From: Solirubrobacter deserti
GTDB lineage: Bacteria > Actinomycetota > Thermoleophilia > Solirubrobacterales > Solirubrobacteraceae
DNA: 46,596 nt
Direction of reading: 5' to 3'
NCBI RefSeq assembly: GCF_027587175.1
Contig: NZ_JAPCID010000029.1
Location: 1 to 46,596 of the forward strand
Positions 30,402-38,841 of the stretch are shown here, one piece after another (the first letter of the stretch is position 1; each line of letters begins with the position of its first letter). The position numbers and the translations under genes are program-made. The notes under the pieces were generated by a model. The model ran no database searches. It was not told where the DNA came from and saw nothing but the letters and a program-made list of their open reading frames with translations.

Positions 30402-31262
30402 CTAGGGATGTGACTCCGTGTCGGATGAATCGGATGAGACCGGTGCGTTGAGCCGTGAGAGCACGATCTCGACCCGCCGGTTCTTCGCACGCCCTTCGGA
30501 CGTCGAGTTGCTGTCGATGGGCTCCTGGCTGGCGTACATGCCGCCGGAGACCCGCCGGGCGTTGACGCCTTCGGCGACAAAGTCCCGGATCACTGCGCCG
30601 GCGCGCGCGCCGGACAGCTCCCAGTTGGATGGGTACTGCGAGCCGGAGATCGGCTGCGAGTCGGTGTGGCCCTCGACGACGACGGGGTGCTCGCGCTCGT
30701 CGCGGACGACCTGAGCGATCTTCTCCACGAGGTGCTTCGCGCCCGGCTTGAGCGTCGCGCGGCCGGAATCGAAGAAGACCTTGTCCGTGAGCAGCTGGAT
30801 CACCAGGCCGCGGCGGCGCACCGTCACCTTGACGCGGCCGTCCAGGCCCGCCTCCTTGGCGAGGTTGTCGATGCGACGCTTGAGGGCGCGGAAGTCCTGC
30901 TCCTCCTCCTTGGACGCCTTGGCCGCCTCGGCGGCCGACTGCTTGGACGTCTCGGCCCGGATGTCGGTGAGCGGGCGAAGCGCCGGCAGCGGCGGCTGCA
31001 CGGAGGACTGCTCGGTCTCGGATGAGCTCGAACCGGTCTGGAGCATCGACTTGCCGCCGTCCAGCACCGCGCCCGAGAACGCGTCATTGAGGGACTTCTG
31101 CAGCGCCTCGAACTTCGACGTGTTCACGGACGAGATCGAGAAGAGCACCATGAAGAGCGCGAACAGGAGCGTCATCATGTCCGCGAAGGACACGAGCCAA
31201 CGTTCCTCGTTCTCGTGCTCCTCCTCGTGGTGCCCGCCCTTATGTCTGCGGTTGCTGGCCAT
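30402..31262 (-). CDS. motB: Flagellar stator protein MotB
   Basis: A 286-residue protein. A charged His/Glu N-terminus is followed by a single membrane segment with the ion-binding Asp28 (WLVSFADMMTLLFALFMVLF), a plug/linker region rich in Ser and Gln, and a C-terminal OmpA-like peptidoglycan-binding domain (about 150-275): VVEGHTDSQPISGSQYPSNW, NWELSGARAGAVIRDF, GRAKNRRVEIVLSRL. Coupled ion cannot be decided by eye. 10 nt after motA. Confidence 0.95.
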   Translation of the reverse strand: MASNRRHKGGHHEEEHENEERWLVSFADMMTLLFALFMVLFSISSVNTSKFEALQKSLNDAFSGAVLDGGKSMLQTGSSSSETEQSSVQPPLPALRPLTDIRAETSKQSAAEAAKASKEEEQDFRALKRRIDNLAKEAGLDGRVKVTVRRRGLVIQLLTDKVFFDSGRATLKPGAKHLVEKIAQVVRDEREHPVVVEGHTDSQPISGSQYPSNWELSGARAGAVIRDFVAEGVNARRVSGGMYASQEPIDSNSTSEGRAKNRRVEIVLSRLNAPVSSDSSDTESHP

Positions 31263-31272
31263 CAGAGGTCAC

Positions 31273-32076
31273 CTACGCGGCGGCCTTGGCGACGGCTTCG
31301 GCGGCGGCCTGCTCCTCCTCGGAGCGGCGCTGCTTGGGCGGAACGAAGGTGATCAGCTTCTCGCGCACGACGCGCGGGTTGTCGCCGGCCTGGATCGAGA
31401 GGATGCCCTCCACCACGAGCGCGCGGGCGTGCAGCTCCTCCTGCGAGAGCTGCTTCAGGCGGGCGCCGGCCGGGAGGAAGATGACGTTGGCGGAGGCGAC
31501 GCCGATCAGCGTGGCGATGAACGCGGCCGCGATCATCGGGCCGAGCGTCTCGGGCTGGTCGAGGTTGCCGAGCACGTGGATGAGGCCGAAGACGGTGCCG
31601 ATGATGCCCATCGTCGGGGCGTAGCCGCCGGCCTTCTCGAACGGCTGCGTGGCGGCCGCGTGGCGGGCGCGCATGGCGTTGTTCTCGGACTCGAGGATGT
31701 CGGCGACCAGGTCGGGGTCCGTGCCGTCGACGACGAGCTGCAGGCCCTTCTTGGTGTAGGTGTCCTCGATCGTGTTGGTGACCTCGTCGAGGGCCAGCAG
31801 GCCGTCGCGGCGGGCGGCCTCGGCGTAGCCGACGAGCTCGTCGACCTTCGCGTTGAGGTCGATCTGGTCCGGCGCGAAGACGCGCTTGTACTGCATCGGG
31901 ATGTTCTTGACGGCGTCGAAGCTCGTGCCCATGATCGTGGCGCCGAGCGTGCCGCCGAGCACGATGAGCATCGCGGGAAGATTCAGGACGGCCATCGGGT
32001 TGGAGCCTTCGAGCGTGGCTCCCAGATAGAGGCCGGCGATTCCGACGACCAGGCCGATGAGTGAAGAGACCTTCAT
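31273..32076 (-). CDS. motA: Flagellar stator protein MotA
   Basis: A 267-residue protein with four membrane segments. LIGLVVGIAGLYLGATLEGS and LNLPAMLIVLGGTLGATIMG form the first pair, and GGYAPTMGIIGTVFGLIHVL and GPMIAAAFIATLIGVASANV the second. The Pro of APTMG is the conserved proline near the ion path. The Ala/Glu-rich C-terminal tail is typical of the actinobacterial/firmicute form. 5 nt after flbD. Confidence 0.95.
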   Translation of the reverse strand: MKVSSLIGLVVGIAGLYLGATLEGSNPMAVLNLPAMLIVLGGTLGATIMGTSFDAVKNIPMQYKRVFAPDQIDLNAKVDELVGYAEAARRDGLLALDEVTNTIEDTYTKKGLQLVVDGTDPDLVADILESENNAMRARHAAATQPFEKAGGYAPTMGIIGTVFGLIHVLGNLDQPETLGPMIAAAFIATLIGVASANVIFLPAGARLKQLSQEELHARALVVEGILSIQAGDNPRVVREKLITFVPPKQRRSEEEQAAAEAVAKAAA

Positions 32077-32081
32077 CGGTC

Positions 32082-32372
32082 TTACTCCTCGTTATCAGGG
32101 TTGGAGGGGGGAGGGGCGGCAGTCGCGGCGACGAGCGTGAGCGCGGAGTCGCTGCGGCGCTTGACGGGGGTGCTGGGCAGCGCGCCGGCGATGATCGAGG
32201 AACGCCATTCCTTGACGGCGTTCACGACGACCTCCGGCGAGTCGGACACCAGCACCTTCTGGTGCGTGGTCAACGTCACCACCGTGTCGGGCGTCGAGTC
32301 GATGGCGACGATCAGATCGGGGTTGAGGTAGAAGACCTCAGCCCGCGTGGATAGACGGTGGAGACGGATCAC
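32082..32372 (-). CDS. flbD: FlbD-family flagellar protein
   Basis: A 96-residue protein, MIRLHRLSTRAEVFYLNPDL, IVAIDSTPDTVVTLTTHQKV, matching the short FlbD (not the NtrC-like regulator) family that sits before motA in many Gram-positive flagellar loci. Function is not settled. The tail is Pro/Ala-rich. The GTG 32372 lies 7 nt after a sigma-28-like -10 with no Shine-Dalgarno, suggesting a leaderless mRNA. First gene of the flbD-motA-motB-fliL-fliN unit. Confidence 0.9.
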   Translation of the reverse strand: MIRLHRLSTRAEVFYLNPDLIVAIDSTPDTVVTLTTHQKVLVSDSPEVVVNAVKEWRSSIIAGALPSTPVKRRSDSALTLVAATAAPPPSNPDNEE

Positions 32373-32379
32373 ACCCCTG

Positions 32380-32406
32380 TCATCGGCAGATGTACGAGGA
32401 GCCTTA
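32380..32406 (-). promoter_or_regulatory. Sigma-28-like promoter of flbD-motAB
   Basis: Minus strand TAAGGCTC (32399-32406), 11 nt, GCCGATGA (32380-32387); lies right after the flgE terminator. Confidence 0.6.
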
Positions 32407-32410
32407 AGCG

Positions 32411-32438
32411 AAAAAGCCCGCCAGAGGCGGGCTTTTTT
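32411..32438. terminator. Rho-independent terminator after flgE
   Basis: An 8-bp stem AGCCCGCC/GGCGGGCT with loop AGA, flanked by an A-run and a T-run, so it can act in both directions. It ends the fliJ-to-flgE run. Confidence 0.85.
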
Positions 32439-32465
32439 GGCTCTACGTAAGGGAAAGTACGCGCG

Positions 32466-33317
32466 TTAACGCTTCAGGTTCACCAGGTCCTGCAGCATCT
32501 CGTCCGCGGTGGAGATCACGCGCGAGTTGGCCTGGAAGCCGCGCTGGGCGGTGATCATGTTGGTGAACGTCTGCGAGAGGTCGACGTTCGACATCTCGAG
32601 CGTGCCCGGCGCGACCATCGAGGCGCCGTCGACGCCCGGCGTGCTGACCGTCTTCTGGCCCGAGTTGGCCGACGGGGTCCAGGAGTTGCCGCCGCTGCGC
32701 TCGAGGCCCGTGGCGTTCGCGAAGTTCGCGATCGTCAGGCGGTAGCCGGTGACGCGCTGGCCGTTCTGGATGTAGGACACGCCGCCGTTGGTGTCGATGG
32801 CGACGTTGGCGGCGTCGTCCGGGATCTTGATCGCGACGCCGGTCGCGATCGGGTTGCCCGTGCCCTGGTCGATCTGGTAGCCGACGACGTACTGGCCGGC
32901 CGAGTTGGTCAGGTAGCCCTCGGTGGAGACCGAGAAGTTGCCCGCGCGGGTGTAGCTCGTCGCGTTGATCGGCGCGTTCGCGGCGCCGTTCGGATTGCCC
33001 TCGCCGATCTGGAAGAAGCCCTCGCCCTGGATCGAGACGTCGAGCGGGTTGCCCGTCGGCTGCGACGTGCCGGTCGACATCAGGTTGTCGATCGAGCCCA
33101 GCTTGACGCCCATGCCGACCTGCGCGGCGTTCGAACCGCCGGTGGCGGTGTTCGCGCCGGCCGCGCCGCGCTGAAGCTGGTTCAGGCTGTCCTGGAACGT
33201 GACGCGGGCGGACTTGTAGCCGACCGTGTTGACGTTCGAGATGTCATTGGCGGTGACATCGAGCATGACCTGGTGCTGCTTCAGACCGCTGATCGCGGAA
33301 AACATGCCTCGCATCAT
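32466..33317 (-). CDS. flgE: Short flagellar hook protein FlgE (hook/rod family)
   Basis: A 283-residue protein with the family N-terminus MFSAISGLKQHQVMLDVTAN followed by DISNVNTVGYKSARVTFQDS, and the C-terminus SQTFTNMITAQRGFQANSRV, ending DLVNLKR. FlgBD and FlgE-like central segments (IQGEGFFQIGEG, SYTRAGNFSVSTEGYLTNSA) are present. Hook proteins are usually 400 residues or more; this one is near the size of the rod protein FlgG. Its place right after fliK and flgD argues for hook. ATG 33317 or the adjacent ATG 33314 may be used. Confidence 0.88.
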   Translation of the reverse strand: MMRGMFSAISGLKQHQVMLDVTANDISNVNTVGYKSARVTFQDSLNQLQRGAAGANTATGGSNAAQVGMGVKLGSIDNLMSTGTSQPTGNPLDVSIQGEGFFQIGEGNPNGAANAPINATSYTRAGNFSVSTEGYLTNSAGQYVVGYQIDQGTGNPIATGVAIKIPDDAANVAIDTNGGVSYIQNGQRVTGYRLTIANFANATGLERSGGNSWTPSANSGQKTVSTPGVDGASMVAPGTLEMSNVDLSQTFTNMITAQRGFQANSRVISTADEMLQDLVNLKR

Positions 33318-33368
33318 GAGAGGGGGTGCTCCTTGGGGAGTTCTGCTTGGAGGAGGGTCGGCCGCGGG

Positions 33369-33800
33369 TTAGGCGGAGACTTCGGCAATGAGGGACGGGT
33401 CGATGCCGGGCTTGCCGGCGATGGTCAGCGTCGCCTGACCATCCTTCGTGGTGGCGACGCGCTCGACCTTGCCGGTCTGGAGGTCACCCTTCGAGTCGAC
33501 GTAGGACACCGTGCGGCCGATCAGGCCGACGGCGGAAGACGTGTTCAGCGACGACGCGATGCTCGTGTTCGTCGCCCGCATGTTGTTCATGCCCTCGACC
33601 ATCGAGAACGAGGCCATCTGCGCGATCGACTCGTTCGTGTCCATCGGGCTCGTCGGGTCCTGGTGCGTGAGCTGGGCCACGAACAGCTTCAGGAAGCCGT
33701 CCTGGTCCATCGTCGCCTTCGGGTTCGACAGCTTGCTCGTGTCGGTCGGCGTGGTGGCCGACGTCTGCGCCGTCGCGGTGGTGGAGGGAATGGAGGTCAT
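33369..33800 (-). CDS. flgD: Flagellar hook-capping protein FlgD
   Basis: A 143-residue protein. A Ser/Thr-rich N-terminus is followed by the FlgD core: MDQDGFLKLFVAQLTHQDPT, SPMDTNESIAQMASFSMVEG, SAVGLIGRTVSYVDSKGDLQ. It is shorter than the enterobacterial protein because the C-terminal Ig-like/Tudor domains are missing or reduced, as in many Gram-positive forms. It caps the growing hook; flgE follows after 51 nt. Confidence 0.93.
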   Translation of the reverse strand: MTSIPSTTATAQTSATTPTDTSKLSNPKATMDQDGFLKLFVAQLTHQDPTSPMDTNESIAQMASFSMVEGMNNMRATNTSIASSLNTSSAVGLIGRTVSYVDSKGDLQTGKVERVATTKDGQATLTIAGKPGIDPSLIAEVSA

Positions 33801-33821
33801 GAGGAGGGAGTGGGCTCCTGA

Positions 33822-35171
33822 TCAGGCGAGAACGTCAACGAGCACGCCGTTGGGGAGGACAAGGCTTGTGTCGGCAGGAGCAGGCGATTCCGTAAGCGCC
33901 GGGTCATCCTGCAGACCCATCCGCACGTTCCGGACGTTGCCCGGCAGCTGGTCGCCGAAGATGTCGGCCTGCTTGGAGCCGGCCTGCTGCTGCTGGTAGT
34001 CCTGCTGCGTGGTCACGTCGAGCGAGAGCAGGTTCACGTCGCGGGACTCGAGGTCCCGGCGCAGGTCGTCGGCGGCCTGCGTGAGCAGCTTCGCCGCGTC
34101 GGCCGAGTCGGCCACCAGCTGGGCGGTGACACCCTGCGGCGTCGTCTGCAGGCGCACCTCGATGCCGCCGAGCTCGACCGGCTTGAGGTTGAGCTTCGCG
34201 TGCGTGATGCCGCGGTCGGCCGCGATCTGGATCAGCTGGGCGGCGCTCTCGGGCGCACGGTAGAGCGGGATGGCGCGCTGCAGGCCGGCCGCGTTGGGCA
34301 TCGGCGTGGCCGGGGCCACCGGCGCGGGCTGCGCGACCGGCTGGGCCGCCGTGGTCGGCGCGGCCGGGGCCGGGGCATCGGCGGGCTTGGTCGCCTGCGT
34401 GGCCGGCGTGGGCGTCTGCGGGTTCGGCTGGGACGGCGTGTCCGAGCCGGCCTGCTCGCCGCCGCCCGCATTGCTCGGAAGCGCGACGGCGACGTCCGGC
34501 TGCGGTGCGTCCAGCGTCTCGGTCGGCAGCTCGACCGCCGGGGCGGCGGGCAGCTCGACGTTCGGGACCTCGGTGTCCGCGACGGGCGTCAGCCCGGCCA
34601 GGAAGGGCAGCGGGATGCCGCCCGGCGTGCCCGGGGCGACGGCCGCGGCGGCCTCGCCCGTCAGCGGCTCGGCGGCCACGGGGGCGGCCGGAGCGACGGG
34701 AGCGGGGGCGCCGCCCAGCAGGTTGAGCGACGGGAACGCCGGGATCGCCGGCGCGCTCTCACCCTCCACCGCCGGGGTGGCGGTGCCGGGGAGCGGCGCG
34801 CCGCCCGTGGGCGCCGCCGGAGCGGGCGTCGCGGGCAGCGGGCTCGCGAGCTGCAGCGCGAAGATGTCGGGCGTCGTCTGCGGACGCGGCGTGGGCTCGG
34901 TCGGCTCCTCCGCGACCTCCGTGGCGGCCTCCGGCTTGGGCTCGTCGGCCGGCTTGGCCTTCGGCTTGGCGTCGTCGGCGCGCTGCGGGCGCTGCGCGTC
35001 GTCGCGGCGCGGACGCGGGGCCGAGGAGCGCGGCGCGTCGTCCGTGCGCGGCGCGGCGGCGCCGAGCAGGGCGGAGAACGCGTCGGCGGGCGGCGCGGAC
35101 TGCGGGCCGGTGGCGCTCGAGCGCGGCGGGAGCGCGGCGGTGCGAGCCGCGGAGGGGCGGTCGGTGGTCAT
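33822..35171 (-). CDS. fliK: Flagellar hook-length control protein FliK
   Basis: A 449-residue protein from ATG 35171; the longer frame covers the upstream gene and is discarded. Residues 1-310 are a disordered, Pro/Ala/Thr-rich ruler. The C-terminal FliK (Flg_hook) domain occupies about 325-420: THAKLNLKPVELGGIEVRLQ, TTPQGVTAQLVADSADAAKL, LTQAADDLRRDLESRDVNLL. It measures hook length and triggers the FlhB switch. 5 nt after the transglycosylase, 21 nt before flgD. Confidence 0.92.
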   Translation of the reverse strand: MTTDRPSAARTAALPPRSSATGPQSAPPADAFSALLGAAAPRTDDAPRSSAPRPRRDDAQRPQRADDAKPKAKPADEPKPEAATEVAEEPTEPTPRPQTTPDIFALQLASPLPATPAPAAPTGGAPLPGTATPAVEGESAPAIPAFPSLNLLGGAPAPVAPAAPVAAEPLTGEAAAAVAPGTPGGIPLPFLAGLTPVADTEVPNVELPAAPAVELPTETLDAPQPDVAVALPSNAGGGEQAGSDTPSQPNPQTPTPATQATKPADAPAPAAPTTAAQPVAQPAPVAPATPMPNAAGLQRAIPLYRAPESAAQLIQIAADRGITHAKLNLKPVELGGIEVRLQTTPQGVTAQLVADSADAAKLLTQAADDLRRDLESRDVNLLSLDVTTQQDYQQQQAGSKQADIFGDQLPGNVRNVRMGLQDDPALTESPAPADTSLVLPNGVLVDVLA

Positions 35172-35176
35172 CGGCC

Positions 35177-35845
35177 TCAGATCTCGGAGGGAGCGTTGGA
35201 GCTGGAGTACGGGGTGGCGGGCGGCGTGGAGGAAGCGGCGGGCGAGCGGAACGACGCGGCGTTCTGCTGGACGATCCGCACGTAGTTCTGGGTCTCGGCG
35301 TACGGCGGGATGCCGCCGAAGCGCTGGACGGCGCCCGGACCGGCGTTGTACGCGGCGAGCGCGAGCGCGGTGTCGCCCTTGAAGGCGTCCAGCTGCTGCT
35401 TGAGGTACTTGGCGCCGCCGTTGAGGTTCTGAACCGGGTCGAGCACGTTGGTGACGCCCAGGCCGGCGGCGGTGGCCGGCATGAGCTGCGTGAGGCCGCG
35501 CGCGCCGGCGGGCGAGCCGGCGTCCGGCTTGAAGCCCGACTCCTGCTTGACCAGGCCGGCCAGCAGCGCCGGGTCGAGGCCGTGGGCCTTCGCGGCGACG
35601 GTGATCTCGGCGGCGTACGGCGTGCCCGCGGGCAGCTCGGAGGTCGTGGGCGCGGCGGCGCTCGCGGGTGCGGCGGCCGCGGCGGCGGCGCTCGCCGGCG
35701 CCATCGTCGCGGCCTGCGCGGTCGCAAGCTGCGACGAGAAGCTCGTCTGCGTCGCCTGCGGCTGCTGCACGGGCTGGGGGACGATCCCGGCGGCGAGCAT
35801 CGACTGGATCTGGCTGATGCGGCTCATGGCCGCTTCGATGCTCAC
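35177..35845 (-). CDS. Flagellar lytic transglycosylase (SLT domain)
   Basis: A 222-residue protein. The GTG 35845 overlaps the fliJ stop (GTGA) and restores the N-terminal motif [16 protein letters not shown], which aligns with the CHAP hydrolase at 7238-7870. An Ala/Pro/Thr linker is followed by an SLT domain from about 72: [20 protein letters not shown] with catalytic Glu102, [38 protein letters not shown], and TQNYVRIV. It opens peptidoglycan for the rod, the role FlgJ has elsewhere. No Sec signal. Confidence 0.92.
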   Translation of the reverse strand: MSIEAAMSRISQIQSMLAAGIVPQPVQQPQATQTSFSSQLATAQAATMAPASAAAAAAAPASAAAPTTSELPAGTPYAAEITVAAKAHGLDPALLAGLVKQESGFKPDAGSPAGARGLTQLMPATAAGLGVTNVLDPVQNLNGGAKYLKQQLDAFKGDTALALAAYNAGPGAVQRFGGIPPYAETQNYVRIVQQNAASFRSPAASSTPPATPYSSSNAPSEI

Positions 35846-36306
35846 GCGGCAACAACTCCTCGGCGGTGCACGGCGAGCGCGAGCTCGTCGAGCGTGTTCT
35901 GGATCCGGACCGCCCATTCGGCGTTGTGCTCGGCCTGCTGGCGCTCCTTGAGCTTCTCGATGGCCTGGCGGTCGCGGGCGGCGGCGGCCAGGTGGTCGCG
36001 CTTGGCCTCGACCTCGGCCTCGCGGCGCGAGAGCTCGATCGCCGCGTGGCTCTGCAGCTGCTCGGTGCGCTCGACGTAGTTCTGGATCGCGCGCAGGTTC
36101 ACGGCGGAGGTGAGGCCGCCGGACGCCATCGCGTTGCGGTTCATCTCGCACGCGGCGCGGACGTCGGCGCGTGCCTCGTCGAGCAGCGTCTGGCCTTCGT
36201 CGCGGTGGCGGATCTCCTGGGTCAGCGCTTCACGCGCTTCTTCTTCGGCGCGCTCACGGAGGGTCCGGACCCGCTCGAGCCGGAACGTGAAGGAGGGTGT
36301 CTCCAC
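35842..36306 (-). CDS. fliJ: Flagellar export chaperone FliJ
   Basis: A 154-residue, almost fully alpha-helical coiled-coil protein: [60 protein letters not shown]. The size and start ([15 protein letters not shown]) fit FliJ, the stalk protein of the FliI ATPase. GTG 36306 begins 7 nt after a sigma-28-like -10 with no Shine-Dalgarno. FliJ normally follows fliI; here fliI lies 5.8 kb away across a block of unrelated genes. Confidence 0.88.
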   Translation of the reverse strand: METPSFTFRLERVRTLRERAEEEAREALTQEIRHRDEGQTLLDEARADVRAACEMNRNAMASGGLTSAVNLRAIQNYVERTEQLQSHAAIELSRREAEVEAKRDHLAAAARDRQAIEKLKERQQAEHNAEWAVRIQNTLDELALAVHRRGVVAA

Positions 36307-36313
36307 GAGAGGC

Positions 36314-36340
36314 GTATCGGCAGATGGGGTCCAGACCTGA
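36314..36340 (-). promoter_or_regulatory. Sigma-28-like promoter of fliJ
   Basis: Minus strand TCAGGTCT (36333-36340), 11 nt, GCCGATAC (36314-36321). The boxes are identical to those of fliO. Confidence 0.6.
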
Positions 36341-36364
36341 AGTGGGGTTTGGGACTTCTCGTGG

Positions 36365-37123
36365 ATGGTTGCCCGTAGGGCCGGTGTGAACCTCGCTTCG
36401 ATCGCCGTCGTGGCCGGGCTGTCGTGGACACTCCCGGCCGGTTGGACCGCGTTGGATCAACCGCCGGCGCTGGACTGCCCACCGCCGTCCGGGCTCGTCG
36501 CGGCGGCCGGCGAGACGGTGGTGATGGTGGGCGCCGAGCCCGACATCACGCCGCGGGACCTCGCGCGGATGCCGGAGCGTCCGGCGCGCTTGCGAATCAC
36601 GCGCGAGCATCGGTCCGGGTGCTTCGACCACGGCACGGTGCTGAGCTGGCGGGAGCAGGGCCGTGCGCTCTCGGCCTGGGTGCTCAACGGCGCCGCGCGA
36701 CGCCGGGAGGCCGAGGCGTTGCTGAACTCGCTCGTGGTGGAACGCGTCTGGCCTCCGCCGCCGCCCGCGGGCTGGGACACGGCGTACTCGGGCACGGCCG
36801 ATTCGATCCGGGTGCCGCCGCGCTGGTCGGTGCGGGCGTTGCGGCGCCAGCGCGGCGTCGCGCGGCCGCGGACCCTGTACCGGCTCGCGAACCCGTCCGG
36901 GACGGTGGTGCTGCGGGTGCGCGAACACCCGCGCGGGCCGGTGTCGGCGGCGTTCCCGCGCGGACCGCTGACGTTCGACGGCCGTCGGCGGGCCGGGCTC
37001 GGGTTTCGCGGCTACCGCGTGTCCTTCCGGGTCTTCGCGCGCGCGGGCGCGAGCGCGCGCGACATCGAGTGGGCACAGATCGCCGCACGCTCGGCCGGCT
37101 TCTCCTCAGTCGGGCGAGAGTAG
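36365..37123 (+). CDS. Hypothetical protein with N-terminal membrane segment
   Basis: A 252-residue protein; ATG 36365 or an in-frame GTG at 36386 could start it. A hydrophobic stretch VNLASIAVVAGLSWTLPAGW at the N-terminus may be a signal or anchor. The rest is Arg- and Pro-rich with two similar beta-strand-like halves (residues 20-125 and 135-250), each containing a SxxxPxxWxA/SVRAL-like segment (LSWTLPAGWTALDQP; IRVPPRWSVRAL). No known domain. It ends 10 nt before the ECF sigma gene, so the two are probably cotranscribed. Confidence 0.55.
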   Translation: MVARRAGVNLASIAVVAGLSWTLPAGWTALDQPPALDCPPPSGLVAAAGETVVMVGAEPDITPRDLARMPERPARLRITREHRSGCFDHGTVLSWREQGRALSAWVLNGAARRREAEALLNSLVVERVWPPPPPAGWDTAYSGTADSIRVPPRWSVRALRRQRGVARPRTLYRLANPSGTVVLRVREHPRGPVSAAFPRGPLTFDGRRRAGLGFRGYRVSFRVFARAGASARDIEWAQIAARSAGFSSVGRE

Positions 37124-37133
37124 GGTTGGCGCC

Positions 37134-37700
37134 GTGCAGGAAGCCGTCGCGGGCAGGCTGCGCGTGGGACGACCGCTGAGTCGCCGGGGAGAGCCCGCGC
37201 TCGTGCGCGCGGCGCAGGCGGGCTCGGCCGAGGCGGTCGACGAGCTGTTCCGCCGCCACTGGAACGCGGCGCACCGGGCGGCGTGGCTCGTCGTGCATGA
37301 CGCGGCCGCCGCGGAGGACATCGCGCAGGAGGCGTTCCTGTCCGCCTTACGGTCGCTGGACCGCTTCGATCGCCGCCGGCCGCTCGGCCCGTGGCTCCAC
37401 CGGATCGTGGTCAACCGCGCGATCGACTGGTCGCGCGCGCGGGCGCTGCGCCCGGAGACGGCCGCGGACTCGGTGCCCGAGCCGGTGGCGGACGAGGTCG
37501 ACGCGGGCTTCGGCGAGGACGTGATCGCGGCGCTGGCCGCGCTCGGTCCCGAGCACCGCGCGGTGGTCGTGCTGCGGCACCTGCTCGGCTACACGCCGGG
37601 CGAGATCGCTTCGATGCTCGACTTGCCGCGCGGGACCGTGAATTCGCGCCTGCGCCGCGCGCTCGACGCGCTCGCAGTCGCGCTGGAGCGTCGCTCATGA
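37134..37700 (+). CDS. ECF-type RNA polymerase sigma factor
   Basis: A 188-residue protein. Region 2 covers about residues 35-100: AVDELFRRHWNAAHRAAWLV, DAAAAEDIAQEAFLSALRSL, WLHRIVVNRAIDWSRARALR. Region 4 covers about 130-185: LGPEHRAVVVLRHLLGYTPG, EIASMLDLPRGTVNSRLRRA. No extra C-terminal domain. GTG start. The stop overlaps a 21-codon frame that in turn overlaps the beta-propeller gene, so sigma and partner are translationally linked. Confidence 0.93.
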   Translation: MQEAVAGRLRVGRPLSRRGEPALVRAAQAGSAEAVDELFRRHWNAAHRAAWLVVHDAAAAEDIAQEAFLSALRSLDRFDRRRPLGPWLHRIVVNRAIDWSRARALRPETAADSVPEPVADEVDAGFGEDVIAALAALGPEHRAVVVLRHLLGYTPGEIASMLDLPRGTVNSRLRRALDALAVALERRS

Positions 37701-37762
37701 CCGCGCTCGCGCGCGGCGTCTCTCCGGCGCGGCCCATCGCCGGCCAGCGGGGTGCGGCGTGA
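37697..37762 (+). CDS. 21-residue bridging reading frame
   Basis: ATG 37697 overlaps the sigma stop (ATGA), and its own stop overlaps the GTG of the next gene (GTGA). It encodes MTALARGVSPARPIAGQRGA plus one Ala. It may only serve to carry ribosomes between the two genes. A real peptide product is unproven. Confidence 0.35.
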   Translation: MTALARGVSPARPIAGQRGAA

Positions 37763-38841
37763 ACCGGGACGAGCTCGAGCGGGCGTTGCGCGAAGCGGAG
37801 GTGCCGGACGCGGTCGCGGCCCGCGAGCGCGCGCGCCGAACCGTGCTCGCGGCGCACCGGCCGTCGCCGCGGCGGCCGCGCCTGTCGCTCGTGGTCGCGG
37901 CGGTCGCCGTCGCGCTGACGGCGCTCGTCTTCTCCGCGCGCGACACGGGTCCCGCGCGCGCGCTCGAGCGGCGCGTGCGCGAGGTGTTCGTGGCGCCGAC
38001 GCCCACGCCGACGGCGACGCCCGCCGCGCTCGCGGGCCGGCTGCTGGTGACCGACGGCCACGAGCTCTTCCTGCTGCGCGGCGAGAAGCGCACGGCGCTC
38101 GGTCCCTGGCGGGACGCGACCTGGTCGCCGCGCGGGCTCTTCATCGGGGTCGCGTCCGGGAGCACGCTCGCGGCGATCGAGCCCGACGGGACCGTCCGCT
38201 GGCGCCTGCGCCGGCCCGCGCCGGTGCGGTTCCCGCGCTGGGCGCCCGGCGGCCTGCACATCGCCTACCGGTCGGGCGGGAACCTGCGGATCGTCTACGG
38301 CAACGGCGAGCACGATGTGGTCGCGGGGCGCGGCATGGCGCCCGTCCCGCCCGCGTGGCGCCCGAATCACCCGCGCACCGTCGCGTGGGCGGCCCAGGAC
38401 GGCGCGATCACCGTCGAGGACGCGGACACGGCCCAGCGGCAGTGGTGGCACCGCGACGGCCCCGTTCGGCACCTCGCGTGGTCGCCGGACGGGCGCAGGC
38501 TGCTGGTCGCCGGCCGACGCACCGTCACGATCCACGACGTCGCGACCGGCAAGCGGACGCGGACCCGACACGCCGGCGAGGTCGTCGCGGTCGCGTGGGG
38601 CGCGGGAGGGCTGGCGGTGGCGGCGCTCCGTGCTGGGACGACGACCGTGAGCGTCGATGGCGAGCGCGTGCTGACCGCGCCCGGCCGACTGCGCGACCTC
38701 GAGTGGTCACCCGACGGCCGGCGGCTGCTCGCGGGCTGGCCGGGCGCCGATCACTGGCTCGTGGTGCGCGGCGACGAGGTCTCAGCGGTCCGGCACCGGT
38801 TCGCGCCCGATGCGCGAACGCGGGGTTGGGTCACCCGGTGA
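37759..38841 (+). CDS. Membrane-anchored beta-propeller protein, probable anti-sigma partner
   Basis: A 360-residue protein. The N-terminal 35 residues are a helical, cytoplasmic segment (MNRDELERALREAEVPDAVA), followed by one membrane span (SLVVAAVAVALTALVFSA, about 50-67). An extracytoplasmic part follows with WD40/TolB-like blades: RDATWSPRGLFIGVASGSTL, FPRWAPGGLHIAYRSGGNLR, VRHLAWSPDGRRLLVAGRRT, LRDLEWSPDGRRLLAGWPGA. Location after an ECF sigma gene plus this topology suggest an anti-sigma factor with a sensing propeller. No zinc-binding ASD motif (HxxxCxxC) is visible, so this is inference. Its 3' end overlaps the convergent OsmC gene by 11 nt. Confidence 0.75.
   Translation: MNRDELERALREAEVPDAVAARERARRTVLAAHRPSPRRPRLSLVVAAVAVALTALVFSARDTGPARALERRVREVFVAPTPTPTATPAALAGRLLVTDGHELFLLRGEKRTALGPWRDATWSPRGLFIGVASGSTLAAIEPDGTVRWRLRRPAPVRFPRWAPGGLHIAYRSGGNLRIVYGNGEHDVVAGRGMAPVPPAWRPNHPRTVAWAAQDGAITVEDADTAQRQWWHRDGPVRHLAWSPDGRRLLVAGRRTVTIHDVATGKRTRTRHAGEVVAVAWGAGGLAVAALRAGTTTVSVDGERVLTAPGRLRDLEWSPDGRRLLAGWPGADHWLVVRGDEVSAVRHRFAPDARTRGWVTR

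Noticed and set aside
33822-35855. 677-codon frame for FliK
   Set aside because: Its first 228 codons are an Arg-rich shadow over the transglycosylase; FliK begins at ATG 35171.
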